DNA from: Echria macrotheca
Taxonomy: Eukaryota > Ascomycota > Sordariomycetes > Sordariales > Schizotheciaceae
DNA: 64,000 nt
Assembly (NCBI GenBank): GCA_030411725.1
Contig: MU839827.1
Span: forward strand, 806,001 to 870,000
Direction: 5' to 3'
The translations under genes were made by a program, and so were the position numbers. Below the pieces are notes generated by a model that was not told where the DNA came from, made no database searches, and worked only from the letters and a program-made list of their open reading frames with translations. Position 1 is the stretch's first letter, and every line of letters starts with the position of its first letter. Below are positions 21,270 to 32,234 of this stretch, piece after piece.

Positions 21270-22214
21270 ATGGCCCAGCTAGGCCTGCCATCGCCCACAT
21301 CGCGGTCCGTCGTGTCGTACTCCGGCTTCAACCTCCCCTCCTCGTCGTCCTCGTCCACCGACGAAAATAACGCCCCGTACGATGACAACGAGCCCCTACC
21401 TTTCCCCGCCGCTCTCTCCCGCCAAGACTTTCTCGCGCCTGATTTCGACCCAGCCACATACCTCTCGGCCCTCCACACCGGGCCAACAGCCCGCCACCAG
21501 GGACTCGAAGACCTGCGCGCCGAGCTGCGCGATCGGAGCTCCGCCATCAGCGCCGAGCTCCTGGAGCTAGTGAACGCCAACTACACATCATTCCTAGGAC
21601 TTGGTGACGAGCTCAAGGGCGGCGAAGAGCGCGTCGAGGACGTGCGTGTCGGTCTACTGGGCTTCAAGCGCGTGGTCGAAGAGGTCCAAGGGCGCGTGCT
21701 GGAGCGCCGAGTCGAGGTTGGCGCACTCAATCGGGAGCTACAAGGTGTGCGAAGTGCGATAGAGACAGGTCGGCAGATGCTCGAGCTGGAGGACCGGGTG
21801 GCAGGGCTAGAGGCCAGGCTAGCTATCGGGAGTGTGGGACACGCGCCAAAAGGGGAGAGTGATGACTACGATTGCTACGACGACCATGATATCGACGACA
21901 GTGATGACGAGGATGAGGAAGAAGACGGGAATGGGTTTGTCGGGAGCAGTCCAGGGAAACTAGCGTCTCTGGCACGAGACTACGTCCTCATCGACCGTCT
22001 AGCGGGGTCACTAGAAAAGGGCCTCCCATTTGTCAAGAAGATTGAGGAAAGGATGATACGGTGTCGTAACACCATTTTACTCGACTTGGGCACCGCGTCA
22101 AAAGAAGCTCGGAAAGCTGGGCCTCGTGGACAGTCGAGGGTCCTCAAATACCTAGCCATCTATCGAATTCTAGATGCGCAAGTAGAGGCCGTACAAATAT
22201 TCAAGAGCAAATAA
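21270..22214 (+). CDS. COG2: Conserved oligomeric Golgi complex subunit 2
   Basis: COG2 belongs to lobe A of the COG tethering complex, which works in retrograde intra-Golgi vesicle transport. Seen: a 314-codon single exon. The COG2 N-terminal domain begins around residue 45 with FPAALSRQDFLAPDFDPATY and continues through LRAELRDRSSAISAELLELV, NANYTSFLGLGDELKGGEER and a long helical coiled-coil segment to about residue 190. An acidic low-complexity insertion (Asp/Glu-rich) follows at about 203-230. The C-terminal helix bundle ends with a basic tail. The short length is usual for filamentous-fungal COG2 proteins, which lack the long metazoan C-terminus. It is divergent from hapX and convergent (122 bp) with the mitochondrial uL1 gene. 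Confidence 0.88.
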   Translation: MAQLGLPSPTSRSVVSYSGFNLPSSSSSSTDENNAPYDDNEPLPFPAALSRQDFLAPDFDPATYLSALHTGPTARHQGLEDLRAELRDRSSAISAELLELVNANYTSFLGLGDELKGGEERVEDVRVGLLGFKRVVEEVQGRVLERRVEVGALNRELQGVRSAIETGRQMLELEDRVAGLEARLAIGSVGHAPKGESDDYDCYDDHDIDDSDDEDEEEDGNGFVGSSPGKLASLARDYVLIDRLAGSLEKGLPFVKKIEERMIRCRNTILLDLGTASKEARKAGPRGQSRVLKYLAIYRILDAQVEAVQIFKSK

Positions 22215-22336
22215 GGAAACAGAACGCTGCATGTATGCGGCTAGTAATGAGATACCCAAGCGTTCGCGGAACCACGCCCATGCTTCTATGGTACAATGGA
22301 TACAATATCATACAGAAACCCAGCAGCACCACGGGT

Positions 22337-23291
22337 CTACATCGGAGACTCGAGATCCCCTGGTGTGATTTTCTCGTCGGTCGGATTGAATTTGCCGTTC
22401 AGACTGAACGATGGCCCGTGGCTAGATCCAAGCACCACCTCGTCAATCGCCTTGGTGAAGCCCTCATCGTTGATCACCTTCATATCCTTCTTCATCCTTG
22501 CCACAACCACCTGCAGATTCTCAGCCAGCATCTTGGGCGTGAAGCCCAGCTGACCGATAGCCATCCTCACTACACCGTCTCTTTCCCTGTACTCGTCGGA
22601 CCCGACTAGGTCTCGCATCGTCCCTTCGATATCGCTGGTAATAGTGCCGTGTCTCTTGTTGGGCATGAGGCCCTTGGGACCCAAGAGCTTGCCGAGGTTG
22701 GCTTTTTTCAGCGCTTCTTCGCTGTCGGTGTGGCATATAAGCTTGTTGAACGGGAAGTGACCGGCTCTGATGCTCTCGAATAACGAGTCTTGTCCGACTG
22801 CGACGGCACCGAGCTTCTGGGCTTCGACCATGAGAGGGCTGTCTTCCGGGCAAATAACACCAATTCGCGTGTCGGACTTGACCGGATATGGGAATCGGAT
22901 ACGGTTCCGCACTACAGGTCCGCCTCTTGACGATTTCATCTTCAAAGCGAGCTCGTACTTGACTGATGTCGGTGGCTTGCCGACCTCGAATGCGCGGATG
23001 TACCTGGCGCGTATTAGCCACATCCATCCCTTCCCCAGAAAATTCCTACCTCATTGCGTCACAGAGTGAGAATTGCTCCATATTGCTCAGGTCGTGGGAC
23101 CTAAAGGTCTTGGAGAGCTTCTTCCTCCTGGGCGCCTTCTTTTTCATGGACCCGGATGTCGCATGTCGAACCAGGGGCGAAGATACCGAAGGCAGGAGGA
23201 ATGTTGGTACCGTGGAGGCCGCAGGGCGTCTGGAAGCTGGACCCAGGCTAAGCCTCGCCAGAGAGGCAAGGCATTGGTTTGTGGATGCCAT
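22337..23291 (-). CDS. MRPL1: Mitochondrial ribosomal protein uL1m
   Basis: This is a ribosomal protein L1 family member of the mitochondrial large subunit, binding the L1-stalk rRNA. Seen: exon 1 is 23050-23291 and exon 2 is 22337-23003, with a 46-nt intron, giving 302 residues. The first 45 or so residues are rich in Arg, Ser and Ala and lack acidic residues, as in a mitochondrial presequence. A basic stretch SMKKKAPRRKKLSKTFR follows. The L1 signature region includes LLGPKGLMPNKRHGTITSD. The start at 23291 (ATG before ASTNQCLASLARLS) was chosen because it begins the presequence; an upstream ATG at 23378 would add 29 residues. It is divergent from the glutamyl-tRNA synthetase gene over only 297 bp. 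Confidence 0.92.
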
Positions 23292-23588
23292 TCCGTTGGT
23301 GTTCGGAGCAGCTTTCGCGTTCAATCGCGGCGTCAGTTCGGGACGTGAATTGCGCTCCAGAAAAAAAGCTGGGGTCATTTTCGCGCCTGGTCCCTCAGGC
23401 AGAAACAGCAGGGGTAGCTTTCACCGCCTTGGCAGAACTGATCAGCGCCCGACGACTTTACCCCGCCACACCGATTGCCCCTCCAAAAAGTTGACTCACT
23501 GTGACGAGGGATCAGATCCAGGAAGTTGTTTGCTCTGCGCCAGTGTTTAGGCGCGATTTCGAGTCAATTACCCCAGAAATCTCTCAAA
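23292..23588. promoter_or_regulatory. Compact bidirectional promoter, uL1m / glutamyl-tRNA synthetase
   Basis: Only 297 bp separate the start codons of two translation-related genes, one mitochondrial and one cytosolic. A shared bidirectional promoter is likely, but no specific site is identified. Confidence 0.6.
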
Positions 23589-25606
23589 ATGAAGCTCGCC
23601 GAGCTCACGCCTCTCGTGACGGTCCTCTCTGGGGATTTCCGCTCGATCGAACCCCACCTGCAAGCTCTCGACAAGCATCTTGTCTTGAGGACCTACCTCG
23701 ATGGCTACACCCTCGGCGATATCGACACCAAAATCTGGCTGGCTCTGCGCGGGAACCGAGCTGCTGTGTCATTCATCAAGCGGGGTCAGCTCCCCAACCT
23801 CGCCAGATGGTATCAGTACCTTGAGGAGACAGTCCCGGACGATGTCCTCGCCGACATCAAGGCTAAGGAAGCCGCTGCCAAGGCCAAGGTAGCTGCCGCC
23901 AGCAAGGCCGGAGCAAGCTATGCCCTGGCCCTCCAGGAAGCCGACAAAGGCGTCGTGACTCGCTTTCTCCCCGAGCCTTCGTAAGAATCACGAGTCAAGA
24001 TGATTGGTGTGGTCTGGCTAACCCATCCTAGGGGATACTTGCACATTGGACACGCAAAGGCTGCGCTTCTCAGTGACTACTTTGCTCACCAGGCTTATAA
24101 GGGCACACTGCGGCTGCGACTGGACGACACCAACCCATCCAAGGAGAAGCAGGAGTACCAGGATGCTATTATCGAGGATCTTGCCTTGATGGGCATCAAG
24201 CCTGACGTGGTGACGTACACGTCCGACTACTTTGATTACCTCTACGATATGGCAATCAAGATCATCAAGGACGGCAACGCGTACGCCGACGACACGGACC
24301 AAGAGACGATGCGAGACGAGCGGTGGAAAGGCATTGCCTCGAAGCGCCGCGACCGAAGCGTCGAAGAGAACCTCCGGATTTTTGAAGAGATGAAGAAGGG
24401 CAGCGAGGAGGGTCTCCAAAACTGCCTCCGTGCCAAGCTCTCCGTTGATAACCCCAACAAGGCTTTGCGAGATCCCGTCATCTACCGCTGCAACATCGAG
24501 ACGCCCCACCACCGGACAGGTACCAAGTGGAAGATCTACCCCATGTACGATTTTGCTTGTCCTGTTGTGGACAGCTACGAAGGTGTTACACATGCCCTGC
24601 GTTCGACAGAGTACACTGATCGCAATCGTAAGTGCTCTCCTATCTGAAGATAACCTCGGCTAAACGTTGTGTAGCCCAGTACCAATGGTTCATCGACACG
24701 TTGAAGCTGCGACAAGTCTACATGTGGGATTTCGCTCGCATGAACTTCATCAACACCTTCTTGTCAAAGCGGAAGTTGGCAAAGCTTGTCGAAACTGGCA
24801 AGGTCTGGGGCTGGGATGACCCGCGCATGCCAACGATCCGCGGTGTTCGCAGACGTGGTATGACGATTCCGGCGCTTCGAGACTTCATCCTGAAGCAGGG
24901 GCCGAGCAGAAATGTCGTCACAATGGATTGGACAAGCTTCTGGGCTAGCAACAAGAAGGAGATCGATCCGATTGCGCCACGACACACTGCCATTCTGCAA
25001 AAGGATGCCGTCAAGGTGACGGTGACCGGTGCCGATGCTCCAGCTGAGCCATATTCCGTTGAAAAGCCAAAGCACCCCAAGAACAAGGATGTTGGTACCA
25101 AGAAGGTTGCGTTTGCATCGGAGCTCCTCCTTGATCAAGCCGACGCCAAGAGCTTCAAGGACGGTGAGGAGATCACCCTCATGGCTTGGGGCAATGCCTT
25201 TGTCCGTAGCATTGCGGGTGGCGACCCTATCCCAAGCCTAACATGTGAGCTCAACCTCCAAGGAGACGTTAAGACTACGGAGAAGAAGGTCACTTGGCTT
25301 GCTGCTAAGGGCCAGCAGCTGATCCCCGCCGAACTGTGGGATTTCGACTACCTCATCACCAAGCCCGTGCTCGAGGAAAACGACGTATTGGAAGACTGGC
25401 TAAACCCGAAGACCGAGACGATGGATGATGCTTGGTGTGATGAGGCGTCGGCGCAGCTCAAGAAGGACGATATCATCCAGCTCGAGAGGCGAGGATACTA
25501 CCGCGTCGATAAGGGGCTCAACGACTGGAAGGATGGCGAGGAGGGGCCGAAGGGGAAGCGGCTTGTGCTTTTCTGCATCCCGACTGGCAAGACTGGGCCT
25601 AAGTAG
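23589..25606 (+). CDS. GUS1: Cytosolic glutamyl-tRNA synthetase
   Basis: The enzyme charges tRNA-Glu with glutamate in the cytosol. Seen: exons 23589-23980, 24032-24627 and 24675-25606 give 639 residues; both intron joins restore conserved blocks. The first makes GYLHIGHAK, the class I HIGH motif; the second makes TDRNPQYQWFIDTLKLR. The KMSKS-equivalent is LSKRKLAKLV, followed by GWDDPRMPTIRGVRRRGM. The N-terminal ~125 residues form the GST-like domain used in yeast to bind Arc1. The C-terminal part is the beta-barrel anticodon-binding domain. It is somewhat shorter than yeast Gus1 (about 700), mainly at the N-terminus. It shares a short promoter with the mitochondrial uL1 gene. Confidence 0.97.
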
Positions 25607-26407
25607 ATGCGATTGAAGTCCATAGCGTTGCACGATGTCGGGAACCGATTCTCCTGGTTCTCCCTAACGCGTGTTAATCATGATTCTCATGTGAAATCGA
25701 AAGAAGGGTCAATGAAGGTAGTTGCATGGATTTTCGTAAAGAGTGTCCTCTCAGTTGTCGATGAAACCGCCAACCACGGCTTTCCCATAGAGATCCCATA
25801 TCTCGGATCGGTCTTGGCCCGTGATGGGAAGATGTAGACACGCAAGTCCATACGCACGTTCCGACACTCGTCGAACCCATGTGCTGTTGTTTTATTAGCC
25901 TTAGGGCGGTTGGGCTTTAGCGCTTCGCTAGGTGTTTTATCAGTAGTTTAAACAAAAGAATTACTCTCTCTACCTACAGAGAAGGGGAGTACGGCGTGGC
26001 TGATTCCCTGGATTTCTGGTTGCTAAGATGGCATGTTTCATACTACCTAGATATCTTCATGTTACCAGTGCAGGAACTTTGGTCAACGAGAGATTCAAAA
26101 GCAATCACAAGGGTACAGAAACTTCTCGGGTGTGGTATCCAGAGTTGGAAACACAGCAGCTGCAAATGAGAGGAGCCACGCAGTAGTGGGAAACAGACGG
26201 TGTCGACTACTGCAGTACTGCAGACCCTACCTACTCTAGCTTTGGGACCAGACAGAACAGCGACCCTATAAATTTTCTTTGCTTCTGTCCTTTTCTCGGT
26301 TCCTGCCTTTCTCTCTCTCTCTCTCTCTCTCCAGAATTATTCTCTACGACTAACATTGACCTCCTCCATACATCCCAACCACACAACAATTTATCAAAAC
26401 ACACACG
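25607..26407. other. Gene-free interval, promoter of the KP4-like gene
   Basis: No gene was seen. The synthetase 3' UTR lies at the left and the KP4-like gene's promoter and leader at the right, including a CT microsatellite. TACCTAC-type motifs occur near 25971 and 26228. Confidence 0.5.
26311..26331. repeat. (CT)10 microsatellite
   Basis: This is a perfect CT dinucleotide tract about 80 bp upstream of the KP4-like ATG. Pyrimidine tracts just upstream of the start are common in highly expressed fungal genes, so it could be a core-promoter CT box as well as a length-variable locus. Confidence 0.85.
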
Positions 26408-26872
26408 ATGCATCTCCCCCCGCTCATCACCACCCTCCTCCTCGCGGCGGCGACAGCCCCATCCCCGACCCTCGCCAAGGGCATCAACAGCGCGGGCATG
26501 CACTGCGACGGCAGCATCCTCTGCGGCCCCATCGGGCAGATGACCAAGCCGTGCCGGCCGGCGCCGCTGCAGCAGCTGAAGAACGAGCTCGAGAGGGTGG
26601 ACACCACGCGCTTCTATCGGGACCACGAGCGGATCGTGTGTCTCGGCGGCACCGGGCTGCGGGACCTTTGTCTGTACTTGAAGCATACGAACGGGTCGAC
26701 GGCCGAGAGGTTTAATTATCTTGTGCAAGAGTTGCTGGATTTTGGGTGTCGGGTTTGTGGGGGCGTGCCGACGGATTGGCCTGAGACGAATTCGGTTGTT
26801 GAGGGGGAGTTGAAGGCGAATATGGTGTTGAATGGTTGTCGGAAGGGTGGGAGGGGGCCGGGGTTGTGTTAG
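26408..26872 (+). CDS. KP4 killer-toxin-like small secreted cysteine-rich protein
   Basis: The 154-residue product has a signal peptide (about 1-23) and a mature part that resembles the KP4-like fold: a GIN motif immediately after the signal peptide, Cys at 33, 39, 49, 78, 88, 114, 117, 144 and 154, and the segment FGCRVCGGVP followed by EGELKANMVLNGC. KP4-family proteins in fungi are secreted; the founding member blocks calcium channels, and genomic homologues are thought to act against other fungi or plant cells. The family assignment rests on the cysteine layout and these two motifs. The odd cysteine count (nine) and a short basic C-terminal tail are unusual. It stands alone, without a visible immunity partner. 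Whether it is toxic is unknown. Confidence 0.75.
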   Translation: MHLPPLITTLLLAAATAPSPTLAKGINSAGMHCDGSILCGPIGQMTKPCRPAPLQQLKNELERVDTTRFYRDHERIVCLGGTGLRDLCLYLKHTNGSTAERFNYLVQELLDFGCRVCGGVPTDWPETNSVVEGELKANMVLNGCRKGGRGPGLC

Positions 26873-27717
26873 GTACTGGGCTGGGTAAGGACTGGATTGG
26901 AGCAGGAGGAGAGAGGGAGGGTTGGGATTTGAGGATATTTGATGGTGTGTGGGGAGGGGGAAAAGAGAGATGATGACGGAGGATTCAATGTTGGAGGGGA
27001 AGTTTGGAAAAGTAGACAGGTGAATCGAAGTTTGTTATTCCTGCATCGAGATACCGTTGTCCACAGGCGTGGCCGATACCTATTATATCCTCCCGTGTTT
27101 TCTGGTGATCACATACTGTTATTGAATCATTGTGCACTTTTTGATCGTGAGTTCAACGGACGGTTGGCACTTCTTGTTGAGCAGAGTTTGGTTGCAAATA
27201 CGGATAATACGAACATAGAATACAGAGTAAGAATGCTGCCGTAGGACCCCTTTTTCCTGTCCGTTTTCAATTATCAAAAGACTTCTACCTACCTACATAT
27301 GGTGTACCTACCTAGATTGGGTCTCGGTGAATGATCGGAAAAAGCCCTGGGGAGAAACAAGTTTGCTAGTACCGTGTGCGGGCCTAAGACAACTTGAAGA
27401 TTTAGGCGGCATAAGCAGATAGCGCAATGTATCGGTGCGGCGGGCTGGTATCTCACGAACGTACCAATGCATCTATCCCTTCGTATATTTCCCTGCCGCT
27501 AAGCCTATTCTCATCTCGACGAACCACAAGGCCAGAGGCAAGTTGGACCAACAGCTACACCGTAGCTTTCTCGCGTGGATTTGTAAAGGAAACTTGAGGG
27601 CGTATGATTTGGGTCGATTCGAGGGCCTTGGAAGCAGGACATAGGTCTTGTCCGGAGACGACGAGCCTTTAGGGATGAGGGTGTGTGTCTCGCTTGGTTT
27701 GAATAGATGGCCGTTTC
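26873..27717. other. Gene-free interval
   Basis: No supported gene was seen. It is G-rich just after the KP4-like stop. Repeated TACCTA motifs lie at about 27285-27315. Short open frames have no family features. Confidence 0.5.
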
Positions 27718-29060
27718 TCACACATCTTGTTTTGATTTGTCCAGGTCCGTGACAACAGGCAGGAGAATTCTAGACGGCGCTTGGGCGTTGTGACTGACGG
27801 TGTGTGTCACTGACCGCATCATCGTCGCCTCGGCCGGGTTTTCTTTTGCTTCTTCTGTGCCAAAGTTTCGCATGTATCGCGGATGGGAGCCGCCTCCGAC
27901 AAGAAGCTGGATGTAATTTCCTTTTCTGAACATGTGGGCGCAGTCGTGTAAGTCGAGACTAAGTGGCGCTTTGTTGTCTGAACTGAAGCGGATGAACTTC
28001 TCGGTGATGGGGTAGGACTGGCTGGTGGTGGCGTCGACTTCGTTGAGGATGAGGAGGATGTCGAAATGAGAAGAGGAGGAGGTATGGAAGAGATCGACTC
28101 GGGGCCGGCCGATGATCTGGAGGTCGGACGGAAGAGGGGCCGAGGTGAATGTAAGGATGTCGGGGCGGGCTGAGAGGGCTGTGTTGGGCTGTTTTGTGTA
28201 TGTGTTGTCAAAGAGCTGAGGGGTGGCGATGGCTGGGGTGGGATCGAGGGGGTTGAATTTGAAGGTTGAGGAGGATTCTGGGGCGGCTGTGGTTGGAACG
28301 GAACCGGCGAGGAGACTACCGGAGGAAAGGAAGAGTTCTTGGTGATGCGTCGGGGACGGCGGCCAGCTGGAGAGGTGGGCCCATTTCTCGGCGCCGGTGA
28401 TATATACGCGCACAGGAGCAGTTCTCTCCTTCTCTTCACGGTTGGTAAGGTGACTTGAGATCCAAGAGAATACCTCGGCGAGTGAGTTACGTCCTGATGC
28501 GCCCAGGTGCGTCCAGGGGCCAATGGTCAGGGATGCCGGACTGTTATTTTCCAATAGACGGGAATACTGGTCCAACACCGCGGGCATGACGGGGTCAAAC
28601 CAGCCTGTCGTGAGCAAGATGGGGATATTGGCCCTGTCGAGGGCGGTGCTGAGATCGAATCCTTTCCAGAAGTTGCTGTCTTCAGGAGAGAGCGAGGCGG
28701 AATACGGATTGGTCCCGAGCATCTTCCTCAGCCACCACGGCATTTCGCCGCCGAAATGGGATTCGACGGCCGGAAGGAGCGGGACACTATCGATGACGGG
28801 ACGCGTGCTGCGTAGACACGTGCATGGCTGAGGGCCAGTCCGCCGGATATGCCGTAGGGGGAGCGGACCAAAACTGTGCCTGACGAAGGGAGTGATAAGG
28901 GGCGGTAGAGGGTCGCCGAGAGGGCAAGAGATTCATGGGATGAAGTGGTGATGGGGATGCGCAGGGAGGTGGTGGTGTAGGATGTTGTTTCCGGCGGGAG
29001 CTTGTTGAGGTAGCCGAAAAGCTGGTCAACGAGGGTGGTGAGGAGCGACCGTTTGGACAT
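27718..29060 (-). pseudogene. CocE/NonD (X-Pro dipeptidyl-peptidase S15-type) hydrolase, internal deletion plus frameshift
   Basis: Members are serine alpha/beta-hydrolases that cleave esters, amides or X-Pro peptides. Seen: the N-terminal part (29060 down to about 28803) carries the conserved GTVLVRSPYGISGG and SHARVYAAR, after which the family continues with the RG-rich strand and the nucleophile G-x-S-Y-x-G. Here these are absent. The sequence passes straight, in a shifted frame, into a segment preceding GGEMPWWLRKMLG. From there the C-terminal part (down to 27718) is intact, with GWFDP (catalytic-Asp strand), IGPWTH (catalytic His) and the jelly-roll domain. Roughly 150 residues including the nucleophile are missing, and the two halves are in different frames. 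No plausible intron bridges them. A deletion-derived pseudogene is the simplest reading; the long clean C-terminal frame suggests the loss is recent. Confidence 0.75.
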
Positions 29061-29988
29061 GTCGAGCCGGGGCTTATAGGGGCTCGATTTGGATTTGGAT
29101 TGGAAGGAACACGCGGCGACAAATCCAGACAGCGTCGTAAAAAGGGGCTATGTGAATAGGTAAGTTTCGAGATGACATCGGAGGACGATCAAAAGACAAG
29201 CAGGAATGCGGTGCCTGTGAAATATATATATCAAGCCGTTCTAGATGATCCCGCGTGTTTTGCCAAGATGCAACATGCAGGGTTCTTTTTATCCCTGTTC
29301 CAGTGCTACTATACATTCATACAGCGCATCTCCGAATTCCTTCTGCATTGTTAGGGTCAGATACCCGCTACTGTAGGATTTGATTCCACGCTGACGTGCC
29401 TGACAGAGATACCCGCTCCGTAAAACATCACCTTTACCGGATGGTTCTCAAATTCCCTGAGGCAGTTTGTTAACGAGAGAGCTGTGAAGGCCCTGCTATA
29501 AGTTATAATTTACAACGGGTATTTCTGTTGATCATGGAGCTGACGTCACTGTGGTCCGGTGTTTACGAGTTTTCGTGGCGGCTGAGAGATGGAGGTGACC
29601 AACGGAGGATACGGACAAGCTAAGAGCTGGGCTAGAGCGCTAGAGGGCATGGGAGAACACAGACAGGAAAAAGAAAGGAAAGACAAGAGAAGAAAAAAGG
29701 GAAAAAGAAACCATGACAGCGGACTGTGAGACTGATCCCGCAGTGTCCAGGGTGCGCAGTGTCATCTAACGAATGTCTTACCATGGGAGGAATGAGGATT
29801 ACCTCTACCTTACTTTTAAAGTTCTGCTCACCAACTGACCCCGGATACCAGCGTGCAAGCCATCCGGCAGCGCATGACAACATATAATGAAATGGTCAAC
29901 CTAGTCGCATGCACGATCAAAAACGAAAGCCATAAAACTGCCGAAAGCCCGCTAAATAGATAACTTGCCCCCAATGCTCGTCACTGCG
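29061..29988. other. Gene-free interval
   Basis: No supported gene was seen. It contains the former promoter of the hydrolase pseudogene and the 3' flank of the rhodopsin-like gene. A purine-rich stretch lies at 29640-29710. Confidence 0.5.
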
Positions 29989-31243
29989 CTATAATCTGTC
30001 CGGTTCACCTAACGCAGACTGGCCCGCCGTGCCCGCCGTGCCCTCCGTTCCAACGGACCCCATCCTCTCACACGGTATTCTGTCGCTTCCGGCCGCATCG
30101 TGAAGCTCGTTGTGGTCCGCCGAGAACAAATTCGGCCACAGCTTGCGAAGCAGCGGCTTGAGGACGACCAGACACGGCAGGACAATGGCGCCGTTGACCT
30201 CGACACAGTTCCAGTAGGTGATGTAGACGTAATCCCAGAGCATATCTGTCGCGCCGTAGGACTGTTTGATCCAGACGATTCGCAGAACCGAAATAATGCA
30301 CACACTGTACACGGGTGGTCAGTCATCCGTCTGAGGACCGGATGGAGACGACGGGAGAGCGGAACATACAAGAACCCCATGGCAAAAACCAGCATCAATC
30401 CCACCTTCTGTCTCCTCGATAGCGCCATCATAGACCACACAACCGGTATCGGGATGAAGAAGATGAGAAAGTCGGTGCCGATGTGCAGCCCGATGAGGGC
30501 CCACATGTACGCCGTGCCATCGCGGCACGTCGCCCCTTTCACGGTACGATCCCAGTATGCCTGCAACGGGACACACAAGACCATAGCCATGCAGAAGCAC
30601 CAGATGTTGTAGACGACCACGATTCCTATCAGTATCCACGCGGCAATCCGGGCGCCGTGGAAGCGGAAGAGGCGCGTGTAGAGTAGGAGGATCGAAATCT
30701 TGGAGAAGGCGAGGCTGAGTTGATAGAAGAGCGCGCCGACCCATATTGCCTGGGGAAGAATCATTAGCTTCGCGGCCGAGGTTCAAGGTGCTGGCGAACG
30801 AGGCTCACTCGAATGGTCTTGGAAAGGTTCTCTGGCGTCACGGTCGCGGTGTGTGACCCCATACCGTAGATGCATTCTAACACAATTCATGTCAGTGGCC
30901 GGTCTCAAGGGAACATGGAAGCCTCTTACCGGATACCGTGGCAACGGTGAAACCCAGCGACATGAGCTGATTGATGTTAGTCGCGTTACTTAATTGTGTC
31001 CATCATCTAACCCACATAAGCCACCAAGACACACCAGTCCTCCTTCCCAAGGACGTTTTGGATCTTCCCTCGAGCATAGAATCGAGCGCTGACAGCTAGC
31101 CCACAGATGACCCAGGTCAATATGGCGCAAGCGACAATGGAACCGGACCGGGACCCCGTCTCGAATCCTTCCGAGTCCTCGGCACGGCCAGCCAGGACAG
31201 CGAGGAGGCCATTCTGGTTCGGCGCTCTCGCCAGCAGATGCAT
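29989..31243 (-). CDS. Fungal rhodopsin-domain / Pth11-like seven-helix membrane protein (A)
   Basis: Seen: five exons, 31016-31243, 30930-30966, 30809-30876, 30370-30749 and 29989-30304, giving 342 residues; all introns are GT...AG and the frame is preserved. Seven hydrophobic segments are visible. Family signatures are KEDWCVLVAY in the first loop, the Gly/His-rich extracellular loop GMGSHTATVTPENL, FYQLSLAFSKISILLLYTRL in helix 3, the conserved W/C of the second outer loop (YWDRTVKGATC), and IIFV-type end-of-helix-6/7 motifs with SVLRIVW. This fungal family includes Pth11-like receptors; this copy lacks an N-terminal CFEM domain. The cytoplasmic tail is short (about 40 residues). It is divergent from a second member at 32235. 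The ligand, and even a receptor role, are inferred. Confidence 0.85.
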
Positions 31244-32234
31244 TCTTGGAATGGTCGTTTGGCTACATCAGACCTTGCCAATCCCACGTAAGAACGCGGG
31301 AGAAGGAATGGAAACCAGGGGGAAACCGGCCAGGTGGGTAGACACCTTGCTTTAACTGTCGGGCCGTAGCATTCTGACCTCTTGACCGATCGATGGTCGG
31401 TCTACGGACCGGTCGAATTCGGGCCGCCGTGGCGTCCATGAAATGATTAAGCATAAAAGCCCCGACACTAAATTGTCCGCGTCTTGGGTATTCCTTGCCG
31501 GTCAAGGGGGGGCAAGAGCGGATGTGCCGGATGGGTTGGAGTGCCGGCAAGAAGAAATACGCCATCCGGCAAAGTTCCCAAGAAAATCCCAAGGAGAGTT
31601 TGGGCGAGTCAGTCAACTCCGTGTGGCGCCGTCCCAGCTAGGCTGTGAGCCCGGCTAGCCAATTAAGCATCCAGGGAAGGACAGAAGCCGGCCGTGATAC
31701 CGAGATTTCTTCCTGCCGGCTTGACAAAGCGATTCCCGGCTCCGCCTCACCGGTAACGCCAGGCGCACACTGGCGCTCCCGGATCCGGCTTGGCGGCACC
31801 AGCGCTCAGACACGCCACCGGCGACGTGCGGGGGGCTACCGGTGACCGACTGACGCTGGTCCGGGGTGTTGACGGGAAATGGGCCAATCGCATCCGCCGA
31901 TGCTACCGTCCTCGTCCAGGAGGATGCCAAGCCAGCCACCGTTGCGGACAAGCATTAATGCGCACGGAGGCACAGGAGCCAGACAGGAGGCCCGTCTCTT
32001 CCACAAGGGTTCTTGAAACGCCTGATTCCGCGCCCCATGACCGCGTCCGCCTTATCTCTTTCTTCCCTGGAATTCGGGAAATTCATGTGGTTCCTGCGCA
32101 TCCTACAAAGCACAGACGCTCCCAACAGCCCGCTCTCTCCCCGAGGAATATAATGCAGGCGGCCTGCCTTTGCGCGGGGCCGACCTCGCATGCGCGCTTG
32201 TTCCACGACAAGTCCTGATGCCCGACCGACGACC
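31244..32234. promoter_or_regulatory. Divergent promoter between two rhodopsin-like membrane protein genes
   Basis: About 990 bp without a supported gene lies between the start codons of two related seven-helix genes. This arrangement would allow co-regulation. No particular factor site is claimed. Confidence 0.55.
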
